A stretch of 64,000 bases of DNA from Flaccisagitta enflata (GCA_965153355.1 OZ231127.1:37944001-38008000), one strand, 5' to 3'; counted from the first letter of the stretch, positions 37,474 through 49,437 are shown. A program made the numbers and translations. The notes: generated by a model from the sequence alone, not told the origin.

Positions 37474-37802
37474 TGTCAGACGATTATCGCCTCTTGCTCA
37501 GCATCAACATCGCGATAGAAATGAAGCTTTGATTAACATGATAGTGGCTTAGCTCGCGCGTAGACAAATAAGTTGATTGTCTCTTTTGTATTCTTTAAGA
37601 AATAGGACTCAGCATCGCTACCTCGCCCACGATCGGTTCGTATTTTGTTATCATCGAATATCTATTAGTCAGAGCGCGATATCCTTTGAATCTTTTCAAC
37701 ATCTCATTGAAACCTGTACAACAGATTACAAATCTCGTCAACATGTTGGCGTTTGTCATTCGCGTGCGTAAGTTGGTAGCGAAGCGAGGCGGGTCCGCGA
37801 CA
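37474..37802 (+). repeat. 3' LTR
   Basis: Same length as the 5' LTR, followed by CTCAC. Confidence 0.92.
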
Positions 37803-38279
37803 CTCACCTTTAGAAACTGTTCCAAAACATCAGTTTTTAGAATTTTTTGATTTTGGGTCATTTTTTCATTTTTGAGGATTCTAATACAATTTTTAAACCT
37901 CGCAGACCTATTCAAAATCGTTCTAGGCTCACTCAAGTATCAATTGCTATTGTTACTTTTAGTTTCTGCTAAAAAAAGTCTGAAATGTTTCAATTTACAC
38001 CATTTTTTAAAGAAAAATAGCTGTTTTTAGCACAAAAAACCGTTTCTAATTTTTTTGGCTCAAGCTAGGTCAAAATGAATATCAGAATCTTGTTTTACAG
38101 CCTTTTTAGGTCCTCTGTGCAAAAATCTGTGAGGTGACCATTTTTTTTTTATTTTCTTTAAGCTTTTTGCAACCAGGAATCCTGACCGATACGCTACGTG
38201 TTCGCATTGCTGAATTAACCCTTCGTAATATCCTTCCCCCTTCCAGCACTGGTCCTCTCATCTGTTTTTCTCTTCTATA

Positions 38280-38372
38280 AGAGGTCATCTCCGTCGGTTA
38301 GTTGGTTGGTTGGTTGGTTGGTTGGTTGGTTGGTTGGTTGGTTGGTTGGTTGGTCGGTTGGTCGGTCATGCA
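38280..38372 (+). repeat. (GGTT)n in a degenerate family A element
   Basis: TTCTATAAGAGGTCATCTCC resembles the CTCTATAAGAGGCTTTGTCC of family A left parts, followed by about 14 GGTT units. Confidence 0.7.
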
Positions 38373-38695
38373 AACGTTTGAAATGCGCAAAACGGCTGAT
38401 TATGACATATTTCAGCATTCCTATCACCTCTCATGCCTTTACATATCCTTATTCATTCATTCATTCATTCATTCATAAAAAACGTTTATTCACAAATTCT
38501 TAATCAAGAGAGGCAATCATCAGCTTGAAATCAGAATTAAAATGCCAACAATCGCAATTGCGTTCCTCTAGTAAGACACACACAATTCTAAAAAAGAAAC
38601 AGTCGAAAAAGACAAGCTTTTTAATTATTCAATGTTCTGTGAACAATGTGGAAAACAATAAGAATAAATTAACTGCACTATTAACGGGGAGCAAA

Positions 38696-38886
38696 AACAA
38701 GGCCGGATACGAAACCAACAGGTAGACGATAGGGCAGGGGTAGCAATATGGGTGGGGAGGAGCAGTAAATCCCATTATCCAAAAATGGCATTATGGATGG
38801 ACGGACGGGCGGACCTACCGGTATTCCTATCCACGAACTGACTGACGGATACACTCTCTTGAAGAGTCGCTAGCAGGCGACTGAAA
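38696..38886 (-). mobile_element. Family A element, diverged
   Basis: AACAAGGCCGGATACGAAAC start, GGGCAGGGGTAGCAATATGG, and terminal hairpin AGTCGC-TAGCAG-GCGACT then GAAAA. Confidence 0.75.
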
Positions 38887-39084
38887 AAGAGAAAATATTG
38901 AATTACGAGTGGGCCGTGGCTACGGACGCCTACATTTGCTCCACTTCCGCCATCAATTCAATTCTATTTTCTAATTTCTCAATAACGTTAAAGGGAGGAA
39001 ATCGGAAACAGAGATGCAAATTCCAACGTCGCTGACGAAACGCCAGAAAAATGTGTGATTGATTGCACTGACGAATAGATGAAT

Positions 39085-39400
39085 AACTGAATGAATGAAT
39101 GAATGAATGAATGAATGAATGAATGAATGAATGAATGAATGAATGAATGAATGAATGAATCAATGAATGAATGAATCAATGAATGAATGAATCAATGAAT
39201 GAATGAATCAATGAATGAATGAATCAATGAATGATTGAACGAAAGGACACATTGACGAATGAAAGAATGAATGAGTGAGTGAGTGAGTGAGTGAGTGAGT
39301 GAGTGAGTGAGTGAGTGAGTGAGTGAGTGAATGAATGAATGAATGAATGAATGAATGAATGAATGAATGAAGGAATGAATGAATAAATGAATAAATAAAC
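39085..39400. repeat. (GAAT)n-(GAGT)n-(GAAT)n
   Basis: Mostly pure tetramers, with GAATCAAT variants at 39155-39230 and a GAGT block at 39271-39328. Confidence 0.95.
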
Positions 39401-39895
<495 letters not shown>

Positions 39896-40062
39896 TAAGA
39901 GAAAAGAGAACAGTTCAATCCTCTTTTCGTTTCCTGAAGAACCGCTTTTGTTTCTTCCTGGATTTTTTTGTCTCTTCGTTGTCTCTTCTTTTCCACTCCG
40001 TGCGTTGTTCGATTTCCCCCTTGTGGTTTGTTTTCTTTTACGACTTTTTTCTCGTCTTTTTG

Positions 40063-40068
40063 TTTATT
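40063..40068 (-). terminator. Candidate poly(A) signal of the TRIC gene
   Basis: AATAAA on the minus strand, about 170 bases beyond the TRIC stop codon. The DNA between (40069-40234) is purine-rich on the minus strand and holds no other feature. Confidence 0.35.
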
Positions 40069-40234
40069 CTTTCCTCTCCCTTTTTTTCCGATAGTCTCTC
40101 CATGTATTCTGGAATTTTTAATTTCTTTTTTCTTTTTTTTCTCTACTTTTGTTGTCTATTTTCCTTTTCCTTTCTTCTTCCACTCGAAAAAATCGTATCG
40201 GTTCTCGCGCGCGCGTTTGTGGATTTTTTCATCG

Positions 40235-40260
40235 TTATTCGTCTTTTTTCGATTTCTTCT

Positions 40261-40291
<31 letters not shown>

Positions 40292-41116
40292 GGCTCTGGA
40301 TTTCGGTTTATCGACTTCTCCTGAAGAACCAGCTGGTATCGCGCCTCCTCCTCCTCCTCCTCCTCCCCCCGTTGCACTAACGGAAGCAGACGCCGAAGTG
40401 AGCCACTGGACGGAGATGCCCCACAACGCGGTGCCGACGATCCATTCGGGCGTCTTGAAGGGATCCAAAGACGCGGGATCCGGCAGCAGCGTCGCCGCCA
40501 GCCGCAGCAAAATGAAAAAGACGTGCAGGAAGACGTGGACGACGGCGAAGGTGACGTGACTCGGCAGCAGCTCCAATTGAAACGCCGTCATGAAAAGCGA
40601 CGCCCAAAACGTGGCTTTGAGGAACAAAGAAGGACGGAGAATTTCGTTGGAATGGCCGCTCCAACCGCCGGCTATGCTGCCGGTACGCAACAGACGAATC
40701 ACCGGCAGCAACAACGAACTGCCGGCGCCTTTGGCGATGGCGAGACCGACGAAAAGCGGCGCCGGGAAGGACGCCGTAGCGGCTAAAGGCATGGAGGCGG
40801 CGACGCGGACGCCGGCGACGATGTTGCCGACGCGATAAATCTCGGCGGCGATGGCGAGGAGAATGTTGAAAGGCCGCAGGAGAAACAAACGCGCGAACAA
40901 ATCGAAAGGCGAGAAGAAGACGACGAAAAACGCGATGGTGGCGTAGAGTAAAGACGACGCGTTGGTGAAAGGCTGCAAGATGGAATCGCCCGTCAAGAGG
41001 CAGCCGAGAAGAGATCCCGCGTAGGCGGTGGCGAAAGAAGACAGCCAAGTCACGAATGGATGAGCGTGGGCGAATCGAGGAACCGCAGATGCCGAGCTAG
41101 AAGGAGACGATAATAA
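40235..41116 (-). CDS. TMEM38: TRIC channel, main and terminal coding exon
   Basis: This exon encodes residues 56-348 of the predicted TRIC channel. Family landmarks appear in order: HPFVTWLSS (74-82; HP-x-x-x-WL in relatives), FFSPFDLF (122-129; FFCPLDLF in vertebrates), AEIYRVGN (146-153, aligning with the KEVxRxxK lipid-binding segment), KGAGS (184-188), SNEILRPS (211-218; TNEILHMS in vertebrates), then FKTPEW before the last helix. Hydrophobic segments fit the seven-helix TRIC fold. The tail is glycine- and threonine-rich and ends KKKSKKDE, like the lysine-rich cytosolic tails of TRIC-A/B. Length (348 aa) is somewhat above the usual 230-300. The acceptor is a CAG at 41117-41119, in phase 0 with exon 1. 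A TTCTAG acceptor at 41097-41102 would shift the frame. The open frame continues to 41221 but has no family similarity there. The basic residues of the KEVxRxxK motif are largely lost (see findings). Confidence 0.88.
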
Positions 41117-41202
41117 CTGCGTGGATGGATATGGAGGTGCGTGGGATTTTGTGTGTGTGAGAATATTTGATAAAGGTAGGAAGAAAGGGGAGTGAGAGTG
41201 TA

Positions 41203-41434
41203 AGCAAGCATTGATACACACGAAGGGAGAAAAGAAAGTAAGTTAAAAAAAGAATAAACGAAGGGACATGGGTAGTGTTTGAACAACAATGTTTTCTTTC
41301 TGTACTGTATATCAATGTAGCAAGCATTGATACACACGAAGGAAGAAAAGAAAGTAAGTTAAAAAAAGAATAAACGAAGGGACATGGGTAGTGTTTGAAC
41401 AACAATGTTTTCTTTCTGTACTGTATATCAATGT
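41203..41434. repeat. Tandem duplication of a 116-bp unit
   Basis: Units 41203-41318 and 41319-41434 differ at about one base (GAAGGGAG against GAAGGAAG). It lies in the TRIC intron 87 bases from the acceptor. Confidence 0.95.
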
Positions 41435-41465
41435 CTTTCATGAATGAACGACTCTGTGAAACGAA

Positions 41466-41583
41466 TGAGTGAATGAATCAACGAATGAAGGAATGAATGA
41501 ATGAATGAATTTTTGAACGATTGCATAATTGAATGATTAATTGTATGATTGATTAAATGATTGATTGAATGATTGAATGATTG

Positions 41584-41633
<50 letters not shown>

Positions 41634-41670
41634 AAATTGATTGATTGATTGATAAATTGATTGAAACATA
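41466..41670. repeat. (GAAT)n/(GATT)n array
   Basis: GAAT units to about 41508, then GATT/GATTGA units to 41665 with AATTGATAAATTGATT variants. Confidence 0.9.
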
Positions 41671-42354
41671 AAATTTCTGAAACGATAACGGCAATGCCAC
41701 TGCTTTACTGCTTTTCTAATGAAAAATCCTCGGATTTTGAAGTTTCAATGATTGTGTGATAGATGGACCAACCAATCAAACAAACAACCGACAGATAGAT
41801 AAATATCGCTTATTGTGGAGATGCGAGAACGCATCTAAGAATAGATGCAGATACGCAGATGTGAATCAAAGAAATAGTATGTGTAGTTGTTTTAGAGGCG
41901 ATATGGGAGGGGTGGAAAGGGAGGGGGCAGGGATGGAAAGTTGAGCGGCTCTTGATTTCTCCCCCCCCCCTAGTTATTGATTTCCTTTCTCAGCTAGCCA
42001 AAGAATTCTTTGAATTTAAACCCACTAGAGAAGGAATACGGTAGAATTTCTTCTTCTTTTCTAGACTTGGGGCGGGGGTTATGCTCAACTTTATTCACCC
42101 CTGCTTGAAAGGTGTCAGAGATAAAGGAAGAATAATCGGGACAATCGGAACATGGAATAGAATGTGAAATGAAAATGTTGGAAAGGCGTGGAGGAGGGAA
42201 GATAAGGGGAAAGGGAAAAGAAAAAGAAAAAAGAATGTAAGAAAATTGAATTTAATGTCTCCCAAACGTTGTTATGACGTAAAGTGATCGGGTTAACAAT
42301 TGAATACAATTCAGCAAAATTGTCCCCGAAAATGATTCAGTTTAAGGAATAGAC

Positions 42355-42560
42355 GCAAAGAAGAAATACAAACAAATAGAAACAACAAGAAACTAACAAA
42401 TAGGAACAAATACAAAGAAATAGAAGCAAAAAGGAAAAAGAATCAAATAGAAACAAAAAGAAACAAATAGAAACATATAGAAACACATAGAAACGAATGG
42501 AAAGAAGTAGAAACAAATACAAACAGATTGAAATAAAACGGAACAAATAGAAACAAAACG
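42355..42560. repeat. About 10-bp minisatellite AGAAACAAAT
   Basis: About 20 imperfect decamers (AGAAACAAAT, AGAAACACAT, AGGAACAAAT). Confidence 0.85.
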
Positions 42561-42748
42561 AATCACAAAAAAAAAAAAGTATACATTAATGTGATATTAT
42601 CCTGCTAAAAAAAAAGCCAAGAAATTAAGTTATTTATGTACTTTCATCAATCCTACATTTTTTGAATGTTTCGCTTTTTAGTCGACTTGATATGTTGCTG
42701 TGTGGTTTAATATGTCCATCTTTTTGATAATTGGTTAAACATATTTTT

Positions 42749-42865
42749 ATTCGCGTGCTACGCGACTCTACACCCCACTTTGTCGGTCCGTCCGTCGGTC
42801 CGTCGGTCCGTCGGTCCGTCGGTCCGTCGGTCCGTCGGTCCGTCGGTCCGTTGGTCCGTCGAGCT
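42749..42865 (+). mobile_element. Family A element, left part
   Basis: Hairpin TTCGCGTGCTACGCGACT, TCTACACCCCACTTTGTCGG, then about nine GTCGGTCC octamers. The GGCCTTGTT end is missing. Confidence 0.7.
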
Positions 42866-42979
42866 ATTTCTGACTTCCTTGAGCAATATAGTATGTACCA
42901 GACTAGTAAAACTGTAACCCTGTGCGCTGTATGACAGTGGACAACATTACATCAAAACCAAAAAATAATAAAAAATAAT

Positions 42980-43110
42980 AAAAAATAAGGACAAGAGCCT
43001 TGGGAGCTCTTACTGGAGTTTAATGCGCACCCCTCACTACTATCCTTAGAATTATCAAAATCCATCTCAACCCTTACCAAAGAGCAACTCATCAGATACA
43101 AACCAACAGC
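42980..43110 (-). repeat. Dispersed repeat, inverted partner of 18978-19130
   Basis: GACAAGAGCCTTGGGAGCTC, ATGCGCACCC, ATCCTTAGAATTATCAAAAT and GATACAAACCAAC match the other strand of 18978-19130. Confidence 0.75.
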
Positions 43111-43199
43111 AAGAAAAACCTATAATTGTCGGCTATTTATGAAATATGTATAGTGTACATGAATCTTAAGGCCTCATAGCTGCCAGTCAGCGTATGCCA

Positions 43200-45002
43200 A
43201 GTGCGATCTGCAGGCTGAACGCTATGTAAAGGAAATACTAGTAATGGCGGCTGTCGCCGTGAGGAAAAAAGTCGTAAGCATTGGTCACTTTTCACCATGC
43301 TTTTGTTTTCAGTCACCAAATTTTTTTTTTTATCAAATCAAAAGCAATTGTATGTATTGATTGCACTGAAAATCAGAGAAAAAAAGAACTGAGCCAAATG
43401 AGCTAGATGAGCTAAAGTATTCAAAATGATTCAACCAGACAACCAGCTTTGCTCATTGATATGCTTTCTTGTATTTTCATGCTTAAATCAAAACATTCAT
43501 TTATTTATCCAAATTTAAATCAGAGAAAAAGAGCAAGAAAAATGAGTTAAATGAGCTAGAATACTTAAAAACACCTCACAGGTGAGCAGCTCTGCTCACT
43601 AACGTTTTTTATATTTGCTTGCTTAAACAAGTATGAAAAAATTTATTCATTTATTATATTTGAAATCAGAAAAAATAGGTTGAGCTAAGTGAGCTAAATG
43701 AGCTAAAATGCTCAAAAACGCCCTCACAGATGAGCAGCTGTGCTCATAAACATTTTTTTTGTACTTGCATGCTCAAGTAAACATAAATTCACTCCTTTAT
43801 TGATCCTACACAAAATAGAAAAAAATCGAAAAAAATTTCATTCGAATTTTTCGTAAATAAATCTTTAAAAAATCATAGCGCAAAAAATATTTGATGTAGA
43901 GCATTCTGCTTGGCGCCAAATGAAAGAGAATTATCAAATTTACTTACCCTATCAATTTGGTTTGAGGGACCAATCACCCTAAAGAGTTCCGAAACTTTCT
44001 CATAAGAAAATGAAAACCCTGTTTCTCTCGAACATGTCAAAAAGTCGAAGACTGACTTTGACTTTTTTCCCGATCAAAAAGTCGAAGACTGACTTCGACT
44101 TTTTTCCCGACAATTAAGGCAGCTTTGGCTATAGGGAAAAGTCATCTAGAATTTAGTCATCAAGGCTGGGTTTTGAGCCTCAAAAGGGAGGGGATAGACA
44201 GACATAGGAGTAGGAAAAGAAGGAAGAGAAAATCCCCCATATTTATGAAAGCACAGGTCATCACTGAAAAGCACAGGCTATCACTGAGAATCAGAGAAAA
44301 ATAGGACTGAGCCAAATGAGCTAGATGAGCTAAAATATTCAAAACCACTCAACCAGACAACCAGCTATGCTTACTGACATGCTTTCTTGTATTTGCATGC
44401 TTAAATCAAAACATTTATTTATTCATCTGTTTTTTAAATCAGAAAAAGAGACTAGCTAAATGAGCTAAATGAGCTAGAACACTTTAAAACACCCTCAAAA
44501 ATGAGCAGCTAGACTCACTGTGATGCTTTCTCATATTTGCTTGCTTTAACATTTATCAATACATTTGCTCACTTATTGCCTTTGAAACCAGGAAAAAAAA
44601 GACTGAGCTAAGTGAGCTGAATGAGCTGAAATGCTCAAAATCACCCTCACAGATGAGCAGCTGTGCTCATAAACATGTTTTCTTGTGTTTGCATGCTCAA
44701 ACAAACTTAGATACACTCCTTTATTGATCCTAAACAAAATGAAATAAAATTGGAAAAAAATTCGATTCAAATTTTTTGTAAATAAATCTTCAAAAAATCA
44801 TAGCGCGAAAAATATTTGTTGCAGAGCATTCTGCTTGGCGCCAAATGAAAGAGAATTATCCAATTTATTTACCCTATCAATTTTTTTGGAGAGCCCATTC
44901 GCTCGGTGGAGATTCCCAACTTTCGCATAAGAAAATGAAAACCACGTTTCTCTCGAATATGTCAAAAAGTCGAAGACTGACTTCGACTTTTTTCCCGACA
45001 AG
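43200..45002 (-). repeat. Complex dispersed repeat, inverted copy
   Basis: Two tandem units (about 43330-44113 and 44280-45002) each hold the subrepeats GAGCTAAATGAGCTAAAATG, CATAGCGCAAAAAATATTTG, AGCATTCTGCTTGGCGCCAA and the hairpin GTCGAAGACTGACTTCGACT. Compare 12904-15575. The CGCCGTGAGGAAAAAAGTCG block sits at 43256. Confidence 0.65.
44161..44280. mobile_element. Family B fragment
   Basis: One array unit (AAGGCTGGGTTTTGAGCCTC) and CATATTTATGAAAGCACAGG then TCATC, as in the inner arms of family B. Confidence 0.55.
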
Positions 45003-45122
45003 GGAGAGGTTGTGATAGAGAAAAGACTTATAAGTGAAGGGTGATCGAGGTGTGGATGTGATAGAAAAGGCGATAATGGGAAAACTAGGCCATTACCCGA
45101 AAAGGAAAGAATTTAAAAAAAA

Positions 45123-45123
<1 letters not shown>

Positions 45124-45192
<69 letters not shown>

Positions 45193-45332
45193 GAGGGGGG
45201 TAACAGACAGCGACAGAGACCAAAAGACAGACTATAAACAGACAAAGAGATTATGGTTGTGACAGAAACACTGAGGAGATCAGAACCAATTTGCAACTCC
45301 TCCTCAAACAAATGGGCGGGTAGATAAGGTGG

Positions 45333-45427
<95 letters not shown>
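45124..45427. repeat. (GA)n - 150-bp unit - (GA)n, copy 1
   Basis: GA tracts at 45124-45190 and 45335-45427 flank TTGAGG...GGTAACAGACAGCGACAGAG...GGGCGGGTAGATAAGGTGGA. The same arrangement is at 51944-52230. Confidence 0.9.
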
Positions 45428-45430
<3 letters not shown>

Positions 45431-45632
45431 GGATAAGAATTGGAAGTTTTGGAGAGAGAGAGAGAGGAGGGAAGCGCCTGTCCTCGAAAATTTTCCTGTG
45501 GCCTAATTTCAAAAATTAATTTTGGCCTGATAGTGAAAAAATTTTTTTCTCTATTAGGCCAATTTTGAATGAAAAAGTTATATCTGATACAAAAATCTAT
45601 GCGCCTAACTTAGAAAACAAATAGGGAGAAAG

Positions 45633-45763
<131 letters not shown>

Positions 45764-46516
45764 TGAAAAACAGAGACAAAGGGTGGAATAGTGAGAGAGA
45801 TTAAAAATAATGAATATAAGGAAAAAGGAAGGCAAAAAAAAAAAGAAAAAAAAATTCACTGCTCTAGCAAAAATGCTTTAATGTAGTAAAGGAAAATCCA
45901 AATTCAAAAATCAATTTGGTACCGATTTTTTGGCCGAAAGCCCCTCTGTAGCATGCACTGAGATGGTTCCAGTGGCATTTTAGTATTTTCTAACAAATTT
46001 GGGGTTGCTAACGGTTTAAAAAAAAACTGCAAATAAGCGATGAATCTTTGTCCGTGACCCTCATCTTTGAAAGCTCATAACTTCTTAATGAATCAACGAA
46101 TTGACCTCAACTTGGTCGCGTTTTAAAGAATGAAGACAAATCTTCAAAATGAGACCAATATGGAAATTGTAGCTTTATTCGTTTAGACGCAGTGCTCTTC
46201 CAAAGTTGACGCAACTTTCGGAAAAAAATTGCTCCAGCATCTTTAACAGCGTAAAGCTCCAAAAATAATTAGGCTACAGTTTGCCTTTCTAACCGTTGCT
46301 TTTTACATGCGTCATTGCATCTCTATAAAAGGGTCTGTCTGTCAGTCTGCTCGTCTGTCTGTCCGTACGTCCGTCCGTCCATCTGTCCGTTACGACTCCT
46401 CTAATATCACACGGATGACACATCGATTTGCCCGTCTGGGCTTGTTATATCCGTCTTTCACTTTGTCAGTCCTTATCTGTTTATCTATCTGCCTCTGTCT
46501 GTCTGTCTGTCCGTCT

Positions 46517-46517
46517 T

Positions 46518-46595
<78 letters not shown>
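46517..46595. repeat. (CT)n microsatellite
   Basis: About 39 units after a GTCT block and a degenerate family A-like segment (46310-46400). Confidence 0.95.
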
Positions 46596-46598
<3 letters not shown>

Positions 46599-46743
46599 AT
46601 TGAAACGAAGGAAAGCAAAAATGAAATCTATTAGTACGCAAATACGAACAAATCAACAGTGTGAACGCCCACATTGACGACGTAATAGTAATGAGTATAT
46701 GATCTACTTTCAAACGAGATGACTTGAATGATAACTCGGGAAT

Positions 46744-46753
46744 GTTGTTGTGG

Positions 46754-46838
<85 letters not shown>
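46744..46838. repeat. (TTG)n microsatellite
   Basis: About 31 triplets. Confidence 0.97.
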
Positions 46839-46912
46839 ATGAGTTCAGTCTTCGGATTAAACGGTACTTTCCTTCTCATCGCTATGGCAAAGACGAAAGA
46901 CCACAAACCTGA

Positions 46913-48242
46913 CACAGCGTTACGATACATAGACAAAGACAACTTTGAGTGCCCAGAGCTGGGAGTGATTCAGGAGTGTTCTATGACACTTGGTGAATAC
47001 CAATCACCCGATGGTAAATTTTTTTGAAAGCAAAATTTTTTAAAAATGCCTTTTTAGGTAAAAAAAAGGTGTTTTTTAGCATTTCTTTAGCATTAAATTG
47101 TAATAATAGCTTTAAAAATCCAAAAAAATACTATAGATGTGTACTTATAGTTTATACATACCTTTACCTTAAACAGCAAGTTACATGAGACATTTTAAAG
47201 TTTAAAGCTTTATGATAGCCTATAAATAGTAAAATACTGATTTATTTAATATTTCAGAGCCTTAATATAATCAGGTAGCTTTAAAAATCCTGGAAAATCC
47301 TTGAAATTTCTAATAAAAGTTAAAGTACAAATACTTTAACCCTGAACAGTAAGTAATTTTGGATATTTTAAGTTTACAGCTCAAATATAGCCTAAAAAAC
47401 GCTAAATATTGATTTTTTTGGGCTTTGACTAATAAAAATATCTTAAAAAACTTTTTATTAAAAGTCAAAGTACTTATACTTCAACTAGTACCATATAGCG
47501 CTAGTATCATTTCAGATTTTATAAGCTGCATAAACAATATTTAGCTTAAAATGTTGAAAAAAATAGATATTTTGCCTTTTTCAGGTTATTTTTAAGCTCT
47601 AAACTTCAAAGTATCCGAAACTACTTGCTATTCAGGGTAAACATATTCATACTTTATTTGTTGGTAAACATATCCAAGATTTTTTAGGATTTTTAGGTCT
47701 GTATAAACAATTTTTAGCTTAAAAATGCTAAAAATAAGCAATATTTTTCTATTTTTAGTTTTTTTTTTCAGCTCCAATCTTGAAATATCCTAGTTACCTT
47801 GTTGTTCAGGGTAAGTGTATCTCTACTTTTACTATTACTACACATTTCCAGTATTTTCAAAGGTTTTGGAAGCTGCATGATCAAATTTAGGCTCTAAATA
47901 TTAAAAAAAACATATCTTTGTTCTTTTTAAGCTCTAATCTAAGAAATATATCAAGTAACTTGTTGTATTGGGTTAAACTATGTGTATTCTAACTACAACT
48001 ACCCATTTCCAGTGTTTTTGAGGATTTCTGAAGCTGCTTTAACAGTTTAATGCTGAAAAAATGCTGAAATTACCTTTTTTTTGCCTAAAAAAGATTTTTT
48101 TTCAAAATTTTGCTTTCAAAAGAATTTACTACCGAGTGTCACCAAGTATCACAGAGTGTCACCAAGTATCACAGAACACTTCTGAACCACTCCCAGCTCT
48201 GGGCACTCAAAGTTGTCTTTGTCTATGTATCGTAACACTGTG
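46913..48242. mobile_element. 1.33-kb snapback transposon-like element
   Basis: Termini CACAGCGTTACGATACATAG and, inverted at the right, CACAGTGTTACGATACATAG. Near-identity continues for about 70 bases and, more weakly, through arms of about 130 bases (CTTTGAGTGCCCAGAGCTGG, TTTTGAAAGCAAAATTTT). CTGA flanks both sides (46909-46912 and 48243-48246), a 4-bp target duplication. The AT-rich interior repeats motifs such as AACAGCAAGTTACATGAGAC and runs inverted in its right half, so the whole element can fold back. No transposase. CAC-ends with 4-bp duplications would fit Chapaev-type CMC transposons; this is an inference. Confidence 0.85.
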
Positions 48243-48420
48243 CTGATGAAGAAAAGGTTTAGAATGCCAATCATGCATAAGTCTGACTAGACAACCATTT
48301 GACCGACAGATTGACCCGCTGATGGACCGACCAACTTAATTCTGAACGGTTAGTTGAGGATTTATGCAATAATGAACCGATTGCTGTGTTGTTTCATCGT
48401 TGTTGTTTTGGTTGTTATTC

Positions 48421-48424
48421 TGGA

Positions 48425-48500
<76 letters not shown>
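48421..48500. repeat. (TTG)n microsatellite
   Basis: About 26 triplets. Confidence 0.97.
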
Positions 48501-48504
<4 letters not shown>

Positions 48505-48604
48505 TGATTGTTTCTCCTACCTTGATCGATCAATTGTCAGGATTGTTTTCCTTGTCTTCATCAACTTGTGACAAGGCCTCAAATGCCTGATTGATGATTT
48601 TCGT

Positions 48605-48802
48605 TTATTTGCGGGTGAGAGAGTCTACTGTCGGGGATTTTCTGGCACCATCGCTGTAGGTCCAGTCTTTTGGATCTAGGACGCGCTGTTCCAGAATGAG
48701 CTTTCGATAGCTGATTTGTTGCTTGAGGGCTTCGATGACCTTACCCTTAGCTTCTCCTCGACCTTGTTTCCTCACTTCTTGAATGTATTTATCAAGACGT
48801 AC
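48605..48802 (-). pseudogene. Unrecognised coding fragment or terminal exon
   Basis: A 65-codon open stretch ending in TAA, starting just after an in-frame stop at about 48809. It has mixed, protein-like composition: charged and helical (LDKYIQEVRKQGRGEAKGK..., then LKQQISYRKLILEQRVLDPK and DWTYSDGARKSP). No ATG opens it, and a weak acceptor (TTCAAG at about 48783) could start it as a last exon in frame. It may be a 3' exon of an unseen gene or a remnant of a mobile-element protein. It lies inside the TRIC intron on the same strand. No family is recognised. Confidence 0.35.
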
Positions 48803-49084
48803 ATTTGTTTAAGTTATTTTGGCCAAAATTTGAGAAAAAAATAGATAACTAAGATCGCGTGAACTCTCATTCGTGTTTTGATACTAGAATATTTCCTCAA
48901 TTCTGGAGAAACTGACTTAATACTCGACACATCAGGAATTTGAAACGGAAAACAGAGAGAAACAAAATATGGAAACCGAGACAAAAAAAAATCAAAGGAC
49001 TTTTCAGCTGACATTCGATGAAGCTTGCTTAATTTCGAGGGACATATAGTTTAGAGAAAAACCATAAATAAAACCAAGGGGTGG

Positions 49085-49394
49085 GCAGAAAGAAAGAAAT
49101 AAAGAAAGAAAAAAAGAAAGAAAGACAGACATACAGACAGACAGACAGACAGAAAAACAGAAAGACACAAAAAATAAAGACAGAAAGAAAGACAGAAACA
49201 GAGAAGACAGAAACAGAGACAGAAACAATGACAGAAACATAGACAGACAGTAAGATAGACAGATAGAGAGACAGACAGAAAGAAAGCAGAAATAAAGAAA
49301 GACAGAAAGAAAGAAAGAACGAAAGAAAGAAAGAAAGAAAGAAAGAAAAAAAGAAAGAGAGAAAGAAAGAACGACAGATAGAAAGAAAGAAGAA

Positions 49395-49437
<43 letters not shown>

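Larger units (their letters stand above)
36457..37802 (+). mobile_element. Miniature (TRIM-like) LTR retrotransposon with target duplication
   Basis: Two 329-bp direct repeats, 36457-36785 and 37474-37802, begin TGTCAGACGATTATCGCC and end GGGTCCGCGACA, the TG...CA form of LTRs. The 5-bp CTCAC occurs immediately before (36452-36456) and after (37803-37807) as a target-site duplication. The 688-bp interior is far too short for gag-pol. It has a purine-rich GGCGGGAG right before the 3' LTR (polypurine-tract position). TGGCGACGTCGACGGGT, 27 bases inside the 5' LTR, could be a primer-binding site. A 37-codon frame at 37124-37237 may be the start of a lost gag. BEL/Pao affinity is possible but unproven. 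Confidence 0.93.
36034..38195. mobile_element. Foldback element split by an LTR element
   Basis: The left arm (about 36034-36200) contains GTATACCGGTTAGGATTCTG, TTGCACAGGGGACCTAAAAA and GATTCTGATATTCATTTTGA. The right arm (about 38030-38195) is its inverted partner: TCAAAATGAATATCAGAATC, TTTTTAGGTCCTCTGTGCAA, AGGAATCCTGACCGATAC. The LTR element at 36457-37802 sits between them, so the original foldback was about 0.8 kb. Confidence 0.75.

Noticed and set aside
40377-41048. 223-residue arginine-rich frame overlapping the TRIC exon
   Set aside because: Shadow frame on the same strand; the TRIC frame carries the family motifs.
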